A stretch of DNA of 64,000 nucleotides, from assembly GCA_013399305.1 (NCBI GenBank), contig VXAI01000020.1, forward strand, positions 4,760,425 to 4,824,424. The letters are read 5' to 3'. Positions 41,801 through 50,531 of the stretch are shown one piece after another. This stretch comes from Rostratula benghalensis (taxonomy: Eukaryota > Chordata > Aves > Charadriiformes > Rostratulidae). How positions within the stretch are numbered: position 1 is the first letter of the stretch; each line of letters opens with the position of its first letter. Made by a program: the position numbers and the translations under genes. The notes under the pieces are model-generated. The model was not told the origin of the DNA, did not search any database, and saw only the letters and a program-made list of their open reading frames with translations.

Positions 41801-44800
41801 CAATGCCACACAATTTTGAGTGGAAGTTATTCCAGATGGGTGATTTTTTAGAGACAGTGGCCAAATAGTATTAAGGGACTGACACAAGCACATCTGGTGA
41901 GAATAGTTTTGACAATACTTCCTTTCACTAGAAATTACCTGACTTTACTGAAATCTCTATCTAGCCAGGTGGGACACTTGCTCTGGGGAGAAGACAGGAC
42001 AATACTGTACCCAGTTCCTACTGGACTGTAGGATGTGTGTTCACAGCAGATACATGATGCCCATAGGCTGAGATGACTTGAAATGTTGCAGACTCAAACC
42101 TCAATTGCTTGCCTCTTCCCCAACCTGGAAGAGGTATTAAAATAAGAAGGGCTGTTCTGATACAACTCTGGTTTTGCAAAAGCATTTGAAGGAATTTGTT
42201 TTCATTTCGTCTCTAGAATAAAGTTGTAGAAGTTGCTCCAAAATGGAGCTGTCATCCTCAAGCCGTCTGTAAAGATGCATCGCTCAAGTTGAAATTTCAG
42301 GTAAACAAGGTAAGTTCTGTGATCCAGGAGAAAGGTTTTGAGTCCAAGGTTCTGATGTACTTGCAAGGATATGACAGGGAGTGGCATTTCCAGGAATGAG
42401 CAGCATCTCCACAGAAGCCTGACACCAGCATCTGCTGTGGAAATGGCACAGATGATCTGTTAACTCACTTGTCTTATACCTGCTGCCTTCTTATTTGGGG
42501 TCTCCCGCAGCTCAGCTCTCCACTGTCTCAGTCTCCTGCCTAAGGAAGTTTTGGAAGTTTGTCACACTCAGGTTTTCAGCCACAAAGTCCTGGCTCAGCA
42601 GAGGCAAGGAACAGGACATTCAGGTTACACTTCTGGACTCTACCTGAAAGTAACTTTGCCAGTGAAGTTCCTGAGGATGAAGGCGAGTAGATTCGGGCAT
42701 CTTTGCATACACAGAAGAAAATGAACAGTCTGGTTTCCAGAGACGAGTGGAACAAAACTCAGGGGAGAAAGTAGCCAAGAGAAGCTGAAAGACTACTGAG
42801 AGCTTTAGCACAAACAGACTGAACGCCCTGATAAGACTGGCCGTTTCAAAGAGACAGTGTGGCAAGATATAAAGGGACTGGAAGGAAGAGAAAGGAAGAG
42901 AAAGCTACCCAGAGTCTATGACACATCACACTTACAAATAAGAAGGGAATATGCAAAACAATTTGTGGTATAAGTAGGCAGAAAATCTCAGTGGAAATGA
43001 TAAAAGGACCCCGAAAAATGAGTAATTTACTTACATTAGCCCTTCATTCTCTGAGGTGAGGTGAAGTGAGCAGGTTGCTTGGTCAAGCCAGGCACAGAGT
43101 ACCAAGGTTATCCCAAAAGACACGCAAAGTCAAGCAATACCCATGCAGAAGCAGAAACTAACAGCATTGTGATCAAAAAGAAAAACGCAGAGAAAGACAG
43201 CTGACATTTCTTGAAAGTTATCTCAAGTGGTAGTGCAGAAGAGAACAATATTTAAGGCACAAATACAGCATTCATTGTGAGCACATGCTACATTTTCACT
43301 CATTCTTAGAGCTCTGCCTTGCTCTTAGATACAGAGGCACGCACCATTGATGGCACTTGCATAGTTGAATTCCCATGCATCATCCTCAGAACGGGAGTTG
43401 TGGCTAACCTCTAGTTTGTCACATGTAAAAAAATATTCTTCACTATATTTCTGCCTCTCACTTCCATATTCTCAGTGCCCTGTATGTGGAAAGCATGTGG
43501 TTTATTGGCAACACATCTGACCACATTGAATAAATCTCCTAAATCCAGGCTTAAAGTTGGATAGTCGTACTGATCAGTCAACTTCTCTGTGTATGAATCT
43601 CTCTTTTTTGTGACTGTATTTTCCTGGGTTTGAACCTTCTAAAAGAGGCTAAATATAGGAATGGAAAATATAAATGACATTTATGTTTAAAATTAGCTTT
43701 TAATGCAATCAGTATGTTTATTTAAGATAGGTGATACATATGAACATACGCATATATGTACATGTTCTTGTACAAGTTCTACATACATCTACCATATTTC
43801 TTAAATCTGTGTCCTGGATAATATAAAGACTTCTGCCGTAGCAATATGCTAATGCTTGCTCAAGCTTTTCAATGTAGTGCTGAAACCACCCTCGATACAG
43901 CAATGAAGCAGTAACTGCAGCATCCCCAGCTGCTGGATAAATGGAGTAAGAGAGAAGAAGTTTATCAGGGATGCCAAGAAGTGTTCATCAAGACACATTT
44001 TTGATTAACATAAGGGTGCACTATTCTCACAAGTGACAAAAAAGAGGGAAGAAATTCTAACTGGCATATGTTCAAGAGATTCAACCTGTCTACCTAACCT
44101 GACTCACTTTTTGCAAACATCACTTTTATTCAGTTACCAATTGATAACCCAATGGTGTAAATTCAAGGAGGAAACCTTTGCTTTTAACACACTATTATTC
44201 TTAAAAGTAAAAGCTCTACAGTGGATGAATTTATTTACTTAAAACATTTCCAAAGGAACAGTATGTGCTATGCATCTGGCGGTACTTAAACAGACATTTA
44301 TGACTTTGAAAATTTCTCTCAAGAACCTGTGATGTGAGCATACAAATCATACTGTCTATCTTGCAAGTAACCAAAGAGAGAACTGGATAAAGCACTCCAA
44401 CACATGAAAGACAAGAAACTTGGTGACTCCAAAGTTGTTTCAGGAAAACAGTATTTTTGTCACTAATTTGCCCAGGAAGGACAAGGTATCATTCTTTACA
44501 GGGAAGACTGATACAACTGAGCACCATAGAGTGGCCAAAGAAAACAGAAAACAAACAAACAAACAAAAAAAAAACCCAACCAAAAAACAAGAAAGAAATA
44601 TGACCTATTACAGAATAAATAATGTAGGCTGGGGAGTAGAGTGATCCAGGTTCTCTAATGGTGACTATGACATGAAACAAACTAAATTCCTTTTACTTGA
44701 CTTCCCTGTGGATAAAATACATCAATAATGATGCTGAAAGGTTTTCTAGAAACACCACTATGCCTAAGTGCTGGCTGACATTCCAGATGTCATTACTCAA

Positions 44801-47800
44801 GATGGAAGACTGCTGTAGGGGGGCTGTACTGTCACAAAACATATTCAAGGGAAATTAAAAAGGTTAAAGAGACAGAAATCGAAAGATGATGTATTCAGAC
44901 CAGACTATCTGCAGTGGAGATTGCCTCGCGTGAAAAAGAAAGCACAACCAACCTGGGGAAGGAAGGAGAAGGCAGACCACCTTTATCAGAGCACAGAGGA
45001 TGAAAAGGTTACTGGCTGCCTGTTATGATCAGCGAGTCAGAGGAAAAGAAATAAATGAAAACTCATTGATATTGTGTGATTGCTGCTGGCATGAAGGAGA
45101 GAGATGGAGAAGGAAATCAAAGTGCCTGATTCATTATTCGTCCTTACAGAGGGACCAAACACAGCAGATGAAAATACACCTTGCAAAGGGCAGGAAGTTC
45201 AAGGTAACTGTAATAAGACTAAGGGATAACTAGGAAAATAAGTCACCAGAAATGGGGTACTGGTCATCCTCACTAAACTGTCCCGTCTGATGGCCTGCTG
45301 GTCATTTCTCCATCTTTCCTATCCGAATCTATTACCTTTGTTATACTTGGACAACGACATTGGCTTAAAATCCAAACTTAGTGCAATACTGAAGCATAAA
45401 GGCACTATTGCCCTTATGTCTATTTGCTGCTACTTTGATGCTCACTGAATCTTCTCTGAGGTTTATGCAGGTGATGTGGTTAGCTAGGGAGGTTAAGGAA
45501 TGTTACAATTAGCATCTTACTGCAAAACAACGTACCAATGTAAAGAAAGATCTGCTGCAGCTGCAGCTTCATATGGATGGAACGTGCCCTGTAAGAGTTC
45601 AGGAACATTTCCAGTATTTTACTCTTTTGTGCTTTAGAGAAAAAGGAATTTTGCACTGAATAGCTAGAAATCTGTAAGACAATTTCTCTCCTACTCATTG
45701 CTTCTAATCAGACAGATGGATACATTGCTATGGAAAAAACACCAAAAAACCCCCCAACCTAAAACAATGACTGCATCATTTTTATTTATTTCTTGCATTC
45801 TCTGTTCACGTAGCAAGAAATTTAATTCCAGTTGGTTCAGTCTCCTGTGATATTTTTTTCTTTCATTTAATATATTTTTTAAATGCTTAGAGGCATTATG
45901 ACAGAAAAGCATGTATTTTTTGCCCTGGTTTATACCCATCATCCTTACCATTACAAGAAGACAAAAGCATTAAAGTAAAATTAATCATGTCAAAAGATTT
46001 TAGCAAAAAACAAGGGAGACCATGCATAAAGCATCGCTTTGTCTAGTGTGAAGTCACGCTCTGATTAAAAACATATAATGAAAGTGAAAGTAATACATCA
46101 TTGCCTTAGCAGTAGGGTTTTTGGGAGAGCTATGCAATTCTGAACACAAAAAATCTTTATAGGCTCTGGCTTTTGAAACTTGCAATTATTGTGGAATAAT
46201 ACTAACAAACAAAACATTGTTTCACTTCCCTAAAGTTTAATTAGTCTTAAACGCTGCAGTTAAAACAAACAACCAAAGGAGTTCTAGGATTAAACAAGGA
46301 CTCCTGGCAGGGCCGTAGTCAGTAATTAAAACCAAAGCAGCAGTGGCCGGTTGTGAGCAGTGAGGCATGAGGTGGTGACACAGCGACCCCCTCGCCCCCC
46401 CCCACTGCCCCACATCCAGTCAGCAGCTATGAGGACAGCGAAACATCACGGAATAATGAAACCCCATTAATAGAGCAGAATTTCTGCTGGTCCTCAGGGC
46501 TGTCGAACACCCATCAGGTTGTGTCCTTGGCAGCGATAGCCTGTTGCTGCTACGTGACACAGGTAGCGCCCCGTTAAAAAATGAACTGGTGTTGGTGCCG
46601 TGGGAGGAAGCCTGAAAAGAAATCACGTAGTGAAGATCTGCTCACTCTACTTTCCCATCCAGTCTATAAAAGCCTCTACTTTTCTCAGGCACGACGGGGC
46701 AATAAGAAACGTTCCAAATTATAGAGCAACGTGCACACTATGAATCTCGGATTAGGATTATGCCCACACTAAGTAAAATTTGGTGGCAGAAAATGTTTAT
46801 AAAATGCCACTTACTTTCTCTGCTTCTTTTCTTTATTCTGTCTCTATTCTTTGTTGCCAACATAGGAAAAATAATTCTCTGAGAAACATCAGACAGGAAA
46901 AATACACAGTAATACTAGACTGTGAAAAATCTAGCGATCCCTTGAGCCATAGCATTCTTGCCTATAGATGATGACATTAAAAAATTGGAAATGGGTGCAT
47001 GCTTCCCCTCCTCTTCTGGATCTATGAACAGGCAAGTTGTTTTCCTGATACCTTTAGAATTACTCCCATTAGTACTGATGCATTTGGTGCTTTGGGTAGC
47101 CAGGCAGAGAGAGGTGGGCAGTATCCCCTGCCAATAGATCTAGTCTTGTCGTGAGAACAAAATGAGATTGCTACTCTGCTGAGCTGTCATACTCAATAGC
47201 TTGTGCTGTTCCACCTGCAACTGTCTTCATAGCTCCAACTGCAGTGCCATGGCTTACGTGGAGTCAGTAGTTTCTGATGGCTGATCTTCTCCTGTTCCTT
47301 ACAGATCACACAAGGCAGGACACAGAGCCCTAAGCACCTGAGCAGCTGCAAGAGCCGCTCTGCACATGGAGAAGGAAAAAGGCAACAAGAAGCAGTTCCC
47401 TGTCAAATGGGTTCACAGGCCCTGCTGGGTAACTTCTGGGGCTCCTATCAGGGGAGAGTGACAAGAGGAGATTTTGTCTCCTCTCATCCACCTCCTCCTC
47501 TATGGCCCTGCCATTGCCCCCAGGGCTAAGTGTTTGCAAGCTTCTTTTCGACCTTCCTTACTCCAAAGTGCCAGAGAGCAGAGAATAAGTAATGTAGGTA
47601 AGTTTGGAGGAGGGAAAGGGGAATTTTTGTGGATCAGTAACCCTTTAACTGAAAAACCTGGCTTTTCGTTGGTGAGTGGGGGAGCCTACTGGAGGGCAGA
47701 AGGTTAAAGAAAAGACTTTATAAATGTTTGCTAATACAGGAGGGAATCAAGTACACCTAAGGCAATAATAAGATAGAACACCCTGAAATACCTGAGTACA

Positions 47801-50531
47801 AGAATTGAGATTCTTCCCATCACAGAACCTTGTGAGCAGGACACGGCTTTTACCCAGTCCCTGTTCACTAGGGAGCAAACTCCTCATTTGCACTGATGAG
47901 CTGAGGGTGAAATGCAACCTCAGGACTGACAGAATGGTCTAAAGTGAAAGAGAAACAGACAAATAATCTTCCTCCTTTGCCACTCAATGTACATATCCGA
48001 TATGAGTAAACACATACATTATTTTCTAAAACTAAAGTCTCTGAGAGAGGTAGAAGGTCAAAGGAAGGACATAAACCGCAAAAAGTGCATGAAGAATGAA
48101 GATAGAACAATGTCCTTAAATTCCTGTTTGTGGTCTTCCTAAAACTACTCAGTCACAGCTCTTCATGTCCCTGCACTCCTATGCTGTAGAGACTTTCAAT
48201 GTTTTGTGGAAAGGACAGGAAAAAAGTTCTACTCCAACTTGTCTCAACTTCCCATCCTCTCTTATATTAAGTTAGAAAATAAAGCAGAGGATATTTAAAA
48301 CTCTTATTTAGACTTTTTTTTTCTTAATATTGCTACCATTTGGTGAATAGTAACAGTATTTTCTAAGAAATCATGCTTCTTAATGTTTAGTCTTTTTTAG
48401 TGTGAAAGGACATCTTTGAGAAGTGGTCCATGCCCAAAGGGTTCCCTTTTCTAGCAGTTTTTGTAAGAACTGGATTACGTATGTCATGAGAGGGCTGTGT
48501 ATTTGACAGTCACTGTCTCAGCCAACACTGAGACAGATCCTGGGACCTTCAAGACTTCCAGTGCTGAGCTCCAAGTGCTTGAACATGAGGTATCTAGGAC
48601 TGTAACAGATGCAGTATCTTTTAATCACAGCACAGACATTACATGCATTGCATGTGATTACATGCATTAACCAAAATGGAAAGAGAATGTTTGTTTATTA
48701 TTTGCTACTATATGTTAGAGGTAACACAGAAAAGACTACATTTTTTTTATGATATTACATAAAATTATTCAGAAACATCTCTCAGCACCATCACAGATGG
48801 TGATGTTACTCAAATACTGGCAATGGATTATTAATGAGAGCATTTACGTATGAAGCCTCTGGGTCAGTTTCCCACAGTCTTGCAGACCACACCACAATGT
48901 AAGTAACCAAGAACTGAATACATTTCATTCTGACAAAATCTGAGACATCTACAGAAAGGTAAGATAGAGAATAAAGTTTTTCACTTTAATTCAGCGGAGA
49001 GTTCAGATCTTGAACTAAGAGATCCATTTCTCCTGTCTATTCTGGTGAGCCACTGGATTAGATGCAACAAACTGAAAAAAAACCCGAGCACTTCTGTCTT
49101 ACAAAATATCACTTATTTTTCACTGACTTACCATCTTCAGAATTTTCTTAGAAGTCATGTACAGAGGTGAGTACCATATCTCATTATCTTGAAAAATGTG
49201 AAGCTTAGTATGTTCCCTAGTACAAATGCTGTAGACTTTTCTAATGTACAGTTACTATGACCTTTTGTAATTACCATTCTTACACAACACCCTCAACCAT
49301 TCCTCCAGGGCATCCACACCTGGGCAGCCTTTATGTTGCACCACTTTGAGAAAGGCTCCTAAATTTTCCACGGGAGAAAGCAATATGCAAACACGCCATT
49401 TCAAGTCCTGCATCATAGCAGTCTTTTTAATTCTTTTTCATCAACATATAATATTAACGTGGATGTGTCCCATTAAAGGGCTTTGGATAAGGGATGAAGA
49501 ACAGAATTCTGTAAAAGGTATTTTACTGGGGAAAAAAACCAGGTCTATTAGGAAATCCAGGTTTTACCAGTTGTCCAGTTTTAGAAGTATGGCTTTGATT
49601 TATAGATCAAAATTGCTCATTTATTATTTTATCTATACGGCTTCAGGCAATTCTGACAGTTAAAATTTAGTTTTATTGACCAATGCAGCCAGTTTAGCCA
49701 CAAGGGGACTAATGTACACACAGCCTGCTGCACTCAAGAAGCTATGATTTGATTCCATGACCAAGTCAGACTGGGAATCGCAACCAACATAACAATAAGT
49801 TCCAAATCTCGATGCTCGAGGCAAAATACTTACTCTAAAACACAATCAACCTTTAAAAGAAGGTGGGAAAGAATTTTGTGATAGGAGCCTCCATGCACTG
49901 TTTACTGTAGCTGATATATCCCACCAATGCTTCTGTCAGCAATAGACGCAGAGCAGTACAGAGGAAACCTTTCTTTAATGATTGTGGACAACAGATAAAG
50001 CTGGAAGAAGGAAATGAAAATGCAGAAGAGAATCAAAGGTATCTCTAGTACCATGGCTTACCAGGGATCTGACTCTGAGAAGACTCTCTTGAACATTGCC
50101 TTTTTTTTTTTTTCTGAATCACATTTTATTCATATGTACATAAATAAATATGCATGTATTCATGTCGCAGTATGAAAGACTTACAAGTTTACTTAAAAAA
50201 CTTACTGGAATGATTTTAAGCCAATGTTAATTTAGGCCTATCCTATTATAAAATTAGCATCTTCTGCAATCTCAATTTATTGCTCCATTGTGAAGCCCCT
50301 TGTGATACATAAACAAATCTCTGAAGAGAAACAAATCAATAAAGTGTCTAATTTGATTAACCATGTTTTTAAATTCGTCAAGACAACTGTACAAAAATAA
50401 ACCACTTACTTGTCAGTATTTTCCACGTCTTCTTTTCATCATCATAATACTGAACCAAATTGCTGGGTAGACGGTCAGGTCCGGGAGGCAATCCTCCAAC
50501 CAATAACAGCATTTTCTTATTGGAACGAATT
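8663..50531 (-). CDS. KLHL14: KLHL14 (kelch-like 14, Printor), 3' seven coding exons, 5'-partial
   Basis: Minus-strand gene joined from 50531..50410, 21988..21899, 17455..17377, 12131..11941, 11761..11603, 9959..9802 and 8803..8663. The exons total 940 nt, stay in one frame and end in TGA. The translation carries six Gly-Gly kelch doublets ([44 protein letters not shown]) and ends VPYNK, which I recognise as KLHL14. Family knowledge: KLHL14 is an approximately 628-residue BTB-BACK-kelch protein reported to bind torsinA and to act in B cells; BTB-kelch proteins usually serve as cullin-3 adaptors, with the propeller holding the partner. Only about the C-terminal half is here. The BTB/BACK exon and the start codon were not found between 50532 and 64000. 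Intron phases from intron 2 to intron 8 are 2, 1, 1, 2, 1, 1, 0. Every codon is intact, so this looks like a functional gene and not a processed copy. Confidence 0.96.
8804..9801 (-). other. KLHL14 intron 8
   Basis: This 998-bp intron has a GTGTGT donor and a TTCCAG acceptor. More than half of it is the CR1 copy at about 9005-9550. The rest shows nothing I can name. Confidence 0.9.
9005..9550 (+). mobile_element. CR1 LINE 3' fragment (antisense to KLHL14)
   Basis: This is a 5'-truncated chicken-repeat-1 type non-LTR retroposon. It matches the remembered CR1 tail: gaggccacatctgaagtact, then the aggctgatggacttgggtct stretch, a gaggaacttctgtact stretch, and the end aggtcccttccaacccccta followed by a degenerate 8-bp terminal motif (gatgctgtga). 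A frame at 9274-9468 retains the C-terminal ORF2 signature [19 protein letters not shown]2 normally encodes endonuclease and reverse transcriptase; only its last part remains, so the copy cannot move by itself. It lies in intron 8 in the opposite orientation to the gene. Confidence 0.92.
9802..9959 (-). CDS. KLHL14: KLHL14 coding exon 8 (fifth and sixth blades)
   Basis: This 158-bp exon encodes [20 protein letters not shown], then [20 protein letters not shown], then [12 protein letters not shown]. It covers the ECYDP...W strand of blade five and the VGG doublet of blade six. The acceptor is CTTATCCAG|GTTTCT and the donor GTATG|GTGTGT. It begins at phase 1 and ends at phase 0. Confidence 0.95.
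9960..11602 (-). other. KLHL14 intron 7
   Basis: This 1643-bp intron has an unusual GTCACA donor and a TTATCCAG acceptor. It is AT-rich with a T run and an adjoining purine-rich stretch at 10861-10920. No repeat family or gene was recognised. Confidence 0.85.
11603..11761 (-). CDS. KLHL14: KLHL14 coding exon 7 (fourth and fifth blades)
   Basis: This 159-bp exon completes the Gly-Gly doublet split by intron 6 and encodes [20 protein letters not shown], then [20 protein letters not shown], then [12 protein letters not shown]. It holds the YCYDP...W of blade four and the AIGG doublet of blade five. The acceptor is ATTTACTTTTCAG|GAGGTG, a good site. The donor is GAAAG|GTCACA, with poor agreement to consensus at +3 to +6. 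Both ends are phase 1 and the length is a multiple of three. Confidence 0.95.
11762..11940 (-). other. KLHL14 intron 6, GC-AG type, with assembly gap
   Basis: This intron is 179 bp as assembled. It begins GCCAGT and ends TTTACTTTTCAG. It contains 18 T (11871-11888), 20 N (11889-11908) and a TA repeat (11909-11918). Its true length is unknown because of the gap. Confidence 0.85.
11889..11908. other. assembly gap (20 N)
   Basis: Twenty consecutive N lie between a T run and a TA dinucleotide repeat. This looks like an unresolved low-complexity junction within intron 6, only 32 bp from the exon 6 donor. Confidence 0.99.
11941..12131 (-). CDS. KLHL14: KLHL14 coding exon 6 (third blade and start of fourth), GC donor
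   Basis: This 191-bp exon encodes [20 protein letters not shown], then [20 protein letters not shown], then a stretch ending GKIYIS plus the first base of a Gly codon. That is a full kelch blade and the first strands of the next. The acceptor is TCCTCCAG|GAGAGC. The only donor that preserves the KLHL14 frame is TTTCAG|GCCAGT, which has GC in place of GT. Reading on without splicing gives GQCLL and then a stop at 11926..11924. The downstream intron is only 179 bp in this assembly and includes the N gap. Confidence 0.94.
12132..17376 (-). other. KLHL14 intron 5
   Basis: This 5.2-kb intron has a GTAAAA donor and a CCTCCAG acceptor. A GC-richer patch at about 13070-13960 gives overlapping chance frames on both strands. 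A fold-back repeat lies at 15945-16017. Nothing else was recognised. Confidence 0.85.
15945..16017. repeat. degenerate fold-back repeat in intron 5
   Basis: The sequence reads cagggcgtgaccctgcactcc, an A-rich middle, then ttgactttaatgggaacttt. I recall this pairing of a cctgatcctgcactcc arm with a cattgacttcaatggga arm as an old dispersed repeat of birds and reptiles. Here the arms are eroded. Same class as the 3' UTR palindromes by wording; family not named. Confidence 0.4.
17377..17455 (-). CDS. KLHL14: KLHL14 coding exon 5
   Basis: This 79-bp exon encodes [20 protein letters not shown] and PPMQE. It supplies the outer strand of blade two with the conserved Tyr...Trp spacing (RYDPRFNSW). 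The acceptor is TTTACAG|GGAAAC and the donor AGAG|GTAAAA. It begins at phase 1 (completing Gly) and ends at phase 2 (AG of an Arg codon). Its length is not a multiple of three, so skipping would shift the frame. Confidence 0.95.
17456..21898 (-). other. KLHL14 intron 4
   Basis: This 4.4-kb intron has a GTATGT donor and a TTTACAG acceptor. It contains an old CR1 fragment at about 19290-19705. The remainder holds no recognised element. Confidence 0.85.
19290..19705 (+). mobile_element. old, diverged CR1-like LINE fragment
   Basis: Collinear remnants of an older CR1-type tail are present: gaacttggcttgttgcacct, then attaagctaaaggccaactt, then ggcatgagaacaag, then ctggaaattagagtaaggct, then gagtagtgggagctaaaaat, then gactgtatgatgcctccaat and ggacttgatgaccc. 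The order matches the CR1/L3-like consensus as I remember it, but indels break every frame. It is antisense to KLHL14. Confidence 0.7.
21899..21988 (-). CDS. KLHL14: KLHL14 coding exon 4 (second kelch blade)
   Basis: This 90-bp exon encodes [20 protein letters not shown] and then GGEDQWNPN, the N-terminal part of the second kelch blade including its Gly-Gly doublet. The acceptor is CTTTACTTCCAG|TTATGC and the donor is CAATG|GTATGT. It starts two bases into the Ile codon opened by exon 3 and ends with the first base of a Gly codon (phase 1 on both sides), so skipping it alone would keep the frame while removing 30 residues. Confidence 0.95.
23052..23075. repeat. poly(A) run, 24 bases
   Basis: A mononucleotide A run on the plus strand, preceded by ttgccaatgcc. 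No recognisable retroposon body adjoins it. Confidence 0.9.
24095..24160. repeat. degenerate fold-back repeat in intron 3
   Basis: The left arm gggcttaatcctggctcc and the right arm gataggggattgggccc are approximate inverses around acttgatggcaac. This wording (..aatcctg.. caatggcaa.. attgggccc) belongs to the same loosely recalled class as the repeat at 15945. Family unnamed. Confidence 0.45.
32980..33000 (+). repeat. (TCC)7 microsatellite
   Basis: Seven uninterrupted tcc units in a locally GC-richer part of intron 3. Confidence 0.95.
33123..33235 (+). repeat. A/C-only low-complexity tract
   Basis: The sequence is almost entirely A and C (caacaacaaaaaaaccaacc..., a run of ten C near 33187, and ccaaaacaaaa units). 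Low T content suppresses stop codons and explains the long plus-strand frame at 33045-33806. Confidence 0.8.
34281..34606 (-). mobile_element. CR1 LINE 3' fragment, reverse orientation
   Basis: The complement of the bird CR1 tail is present: tcatagaaccataaaatgat at the retroposon 3' end, then ggttgctcaaagccccatcc, then gatggggcatccacaacttg, then aaagaatttcttcctgagat and the accattacccatt stretch to ctcctgtaggtccc. It is 5'-truncated and non-coding, in the same direction as KLHL14 transcription. Confidence 0.93.
36944..37200 (-). mobile_element. CR1 LINE 3' fragment, reverse orientation
   Basis: A second reverse CR1 tail runs from gaatcatagaatggttaggc through ttccaactcccctgccacag and cataacttctctgggcaacc to a ctttctgatatctaat segment. 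That last segment is duplicated in tandem (37143-37182). It is 5'-truncated, and the good match to consensus suggests a fairly young insertion. Confidence 0.93.
37143..37182. repeat. 20-bp tandem duplication within CR1
   Basis: atttctttctgatatctaat (37143-37162) is followed directly by atttcttcctgctatctaat (37163-37182), with two mismatches. The usual CR1 tail as I recall it has one copy. Confidence 0.8.
39329..39368 (+). repeat. (TTTA)n and T-run low complexity
   Basis: About four to five tttat/ttta units, then cttcttc and 14 T. Simple repeat in intron 3. Confidence 0.85.
39907..39933 (+). repeat. CA/C-rich simple repeat
   Basis: A short cacacacaccc tract grades into accccc units. Not part of a recognised element. 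Confidence 0.7.
40590..40760 (-). mobile_element. probable old CR1/L3-like fragment, reverse orientation
   Basis: gggagattattccacaacct, then aatagatctcaatgtcagga and ttcctgatattcagcc resemble the complement of the conserved 3' part of old CR1/L3-type elements. Boundaries are uncertain and the frame is broken. Confidence 0.5.
41163..41195 (+). other. G-quadruplex-capable G tract in intron 3
   Basis: The plus strand has successive G runs of 6, 3, 3, 4, 3 and 4 bases separated by C, TA, AAA, AA and AT. That is six runs of at least three G with loops no longer than three. The surrounding 41140-41215 is purine-rich. It is on the template strand of KLHL14. Confidence 0.75.
44549..44575 (+). repeat. 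(AAAC)n and A-run simple repeat
   Basis: Four caaa units run into a stretch of A. Simple repeat within intron 3. Confidence 0.85.
48638..48668. repeat. 12-bp direct repeat with dyad symmetry
   Basis: attacatgcatt occurs at 48638-48649 and 48657-48668. Between and within them, acatgca and tgcatgt form an inverted pair. Possibly chance; no regulatory role can be shown from sequence. Confidence 0.5.
50410..50531 (-). CDS. KLHL14: KLHL14 coding exon 3 (first kelch blade)
   Basis: This 122-bp exon encodes [17 protein letters not shown] followed by [20 protein letters not shown], the first kelch repeat, with its Gly-Gly doublet and the YY...W pair typical of a blade. If the protein is about 628 residues long it covers roughly 316-356. 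The donor is ACAA|GTAAGT, a strong match. The acceptor is TGAAG|AATTCG with the pyrimidine tract set back by several purines (GGGTGAAG), so it is weaker. The exon opens with the last base of an Arg codon (phase 2) and closes one base into an Ile codon (phase 1). It lies alone between a 28-kb intron and an upstream intron that leaves the window. Confidence 0.95.

Larger units (their letters stand above)
21989..50409 (-). other. KLHL14 intron 3 (28.4 kb)
   Basis: This very long intron has a strong GTAAGT donor and a TTACTTCCAG acceptor. It includes three CR1 copies (34281-34606, 36944-37200 and about 40590-40760), a fold-back repeat at 24095-24160, several simple repeats and a G-rich tract at 41163-41195. 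No further KLHL14 exon is expected, because exons 3 and 4 join in phase. No nested gene was found. Confidence 0.85.
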
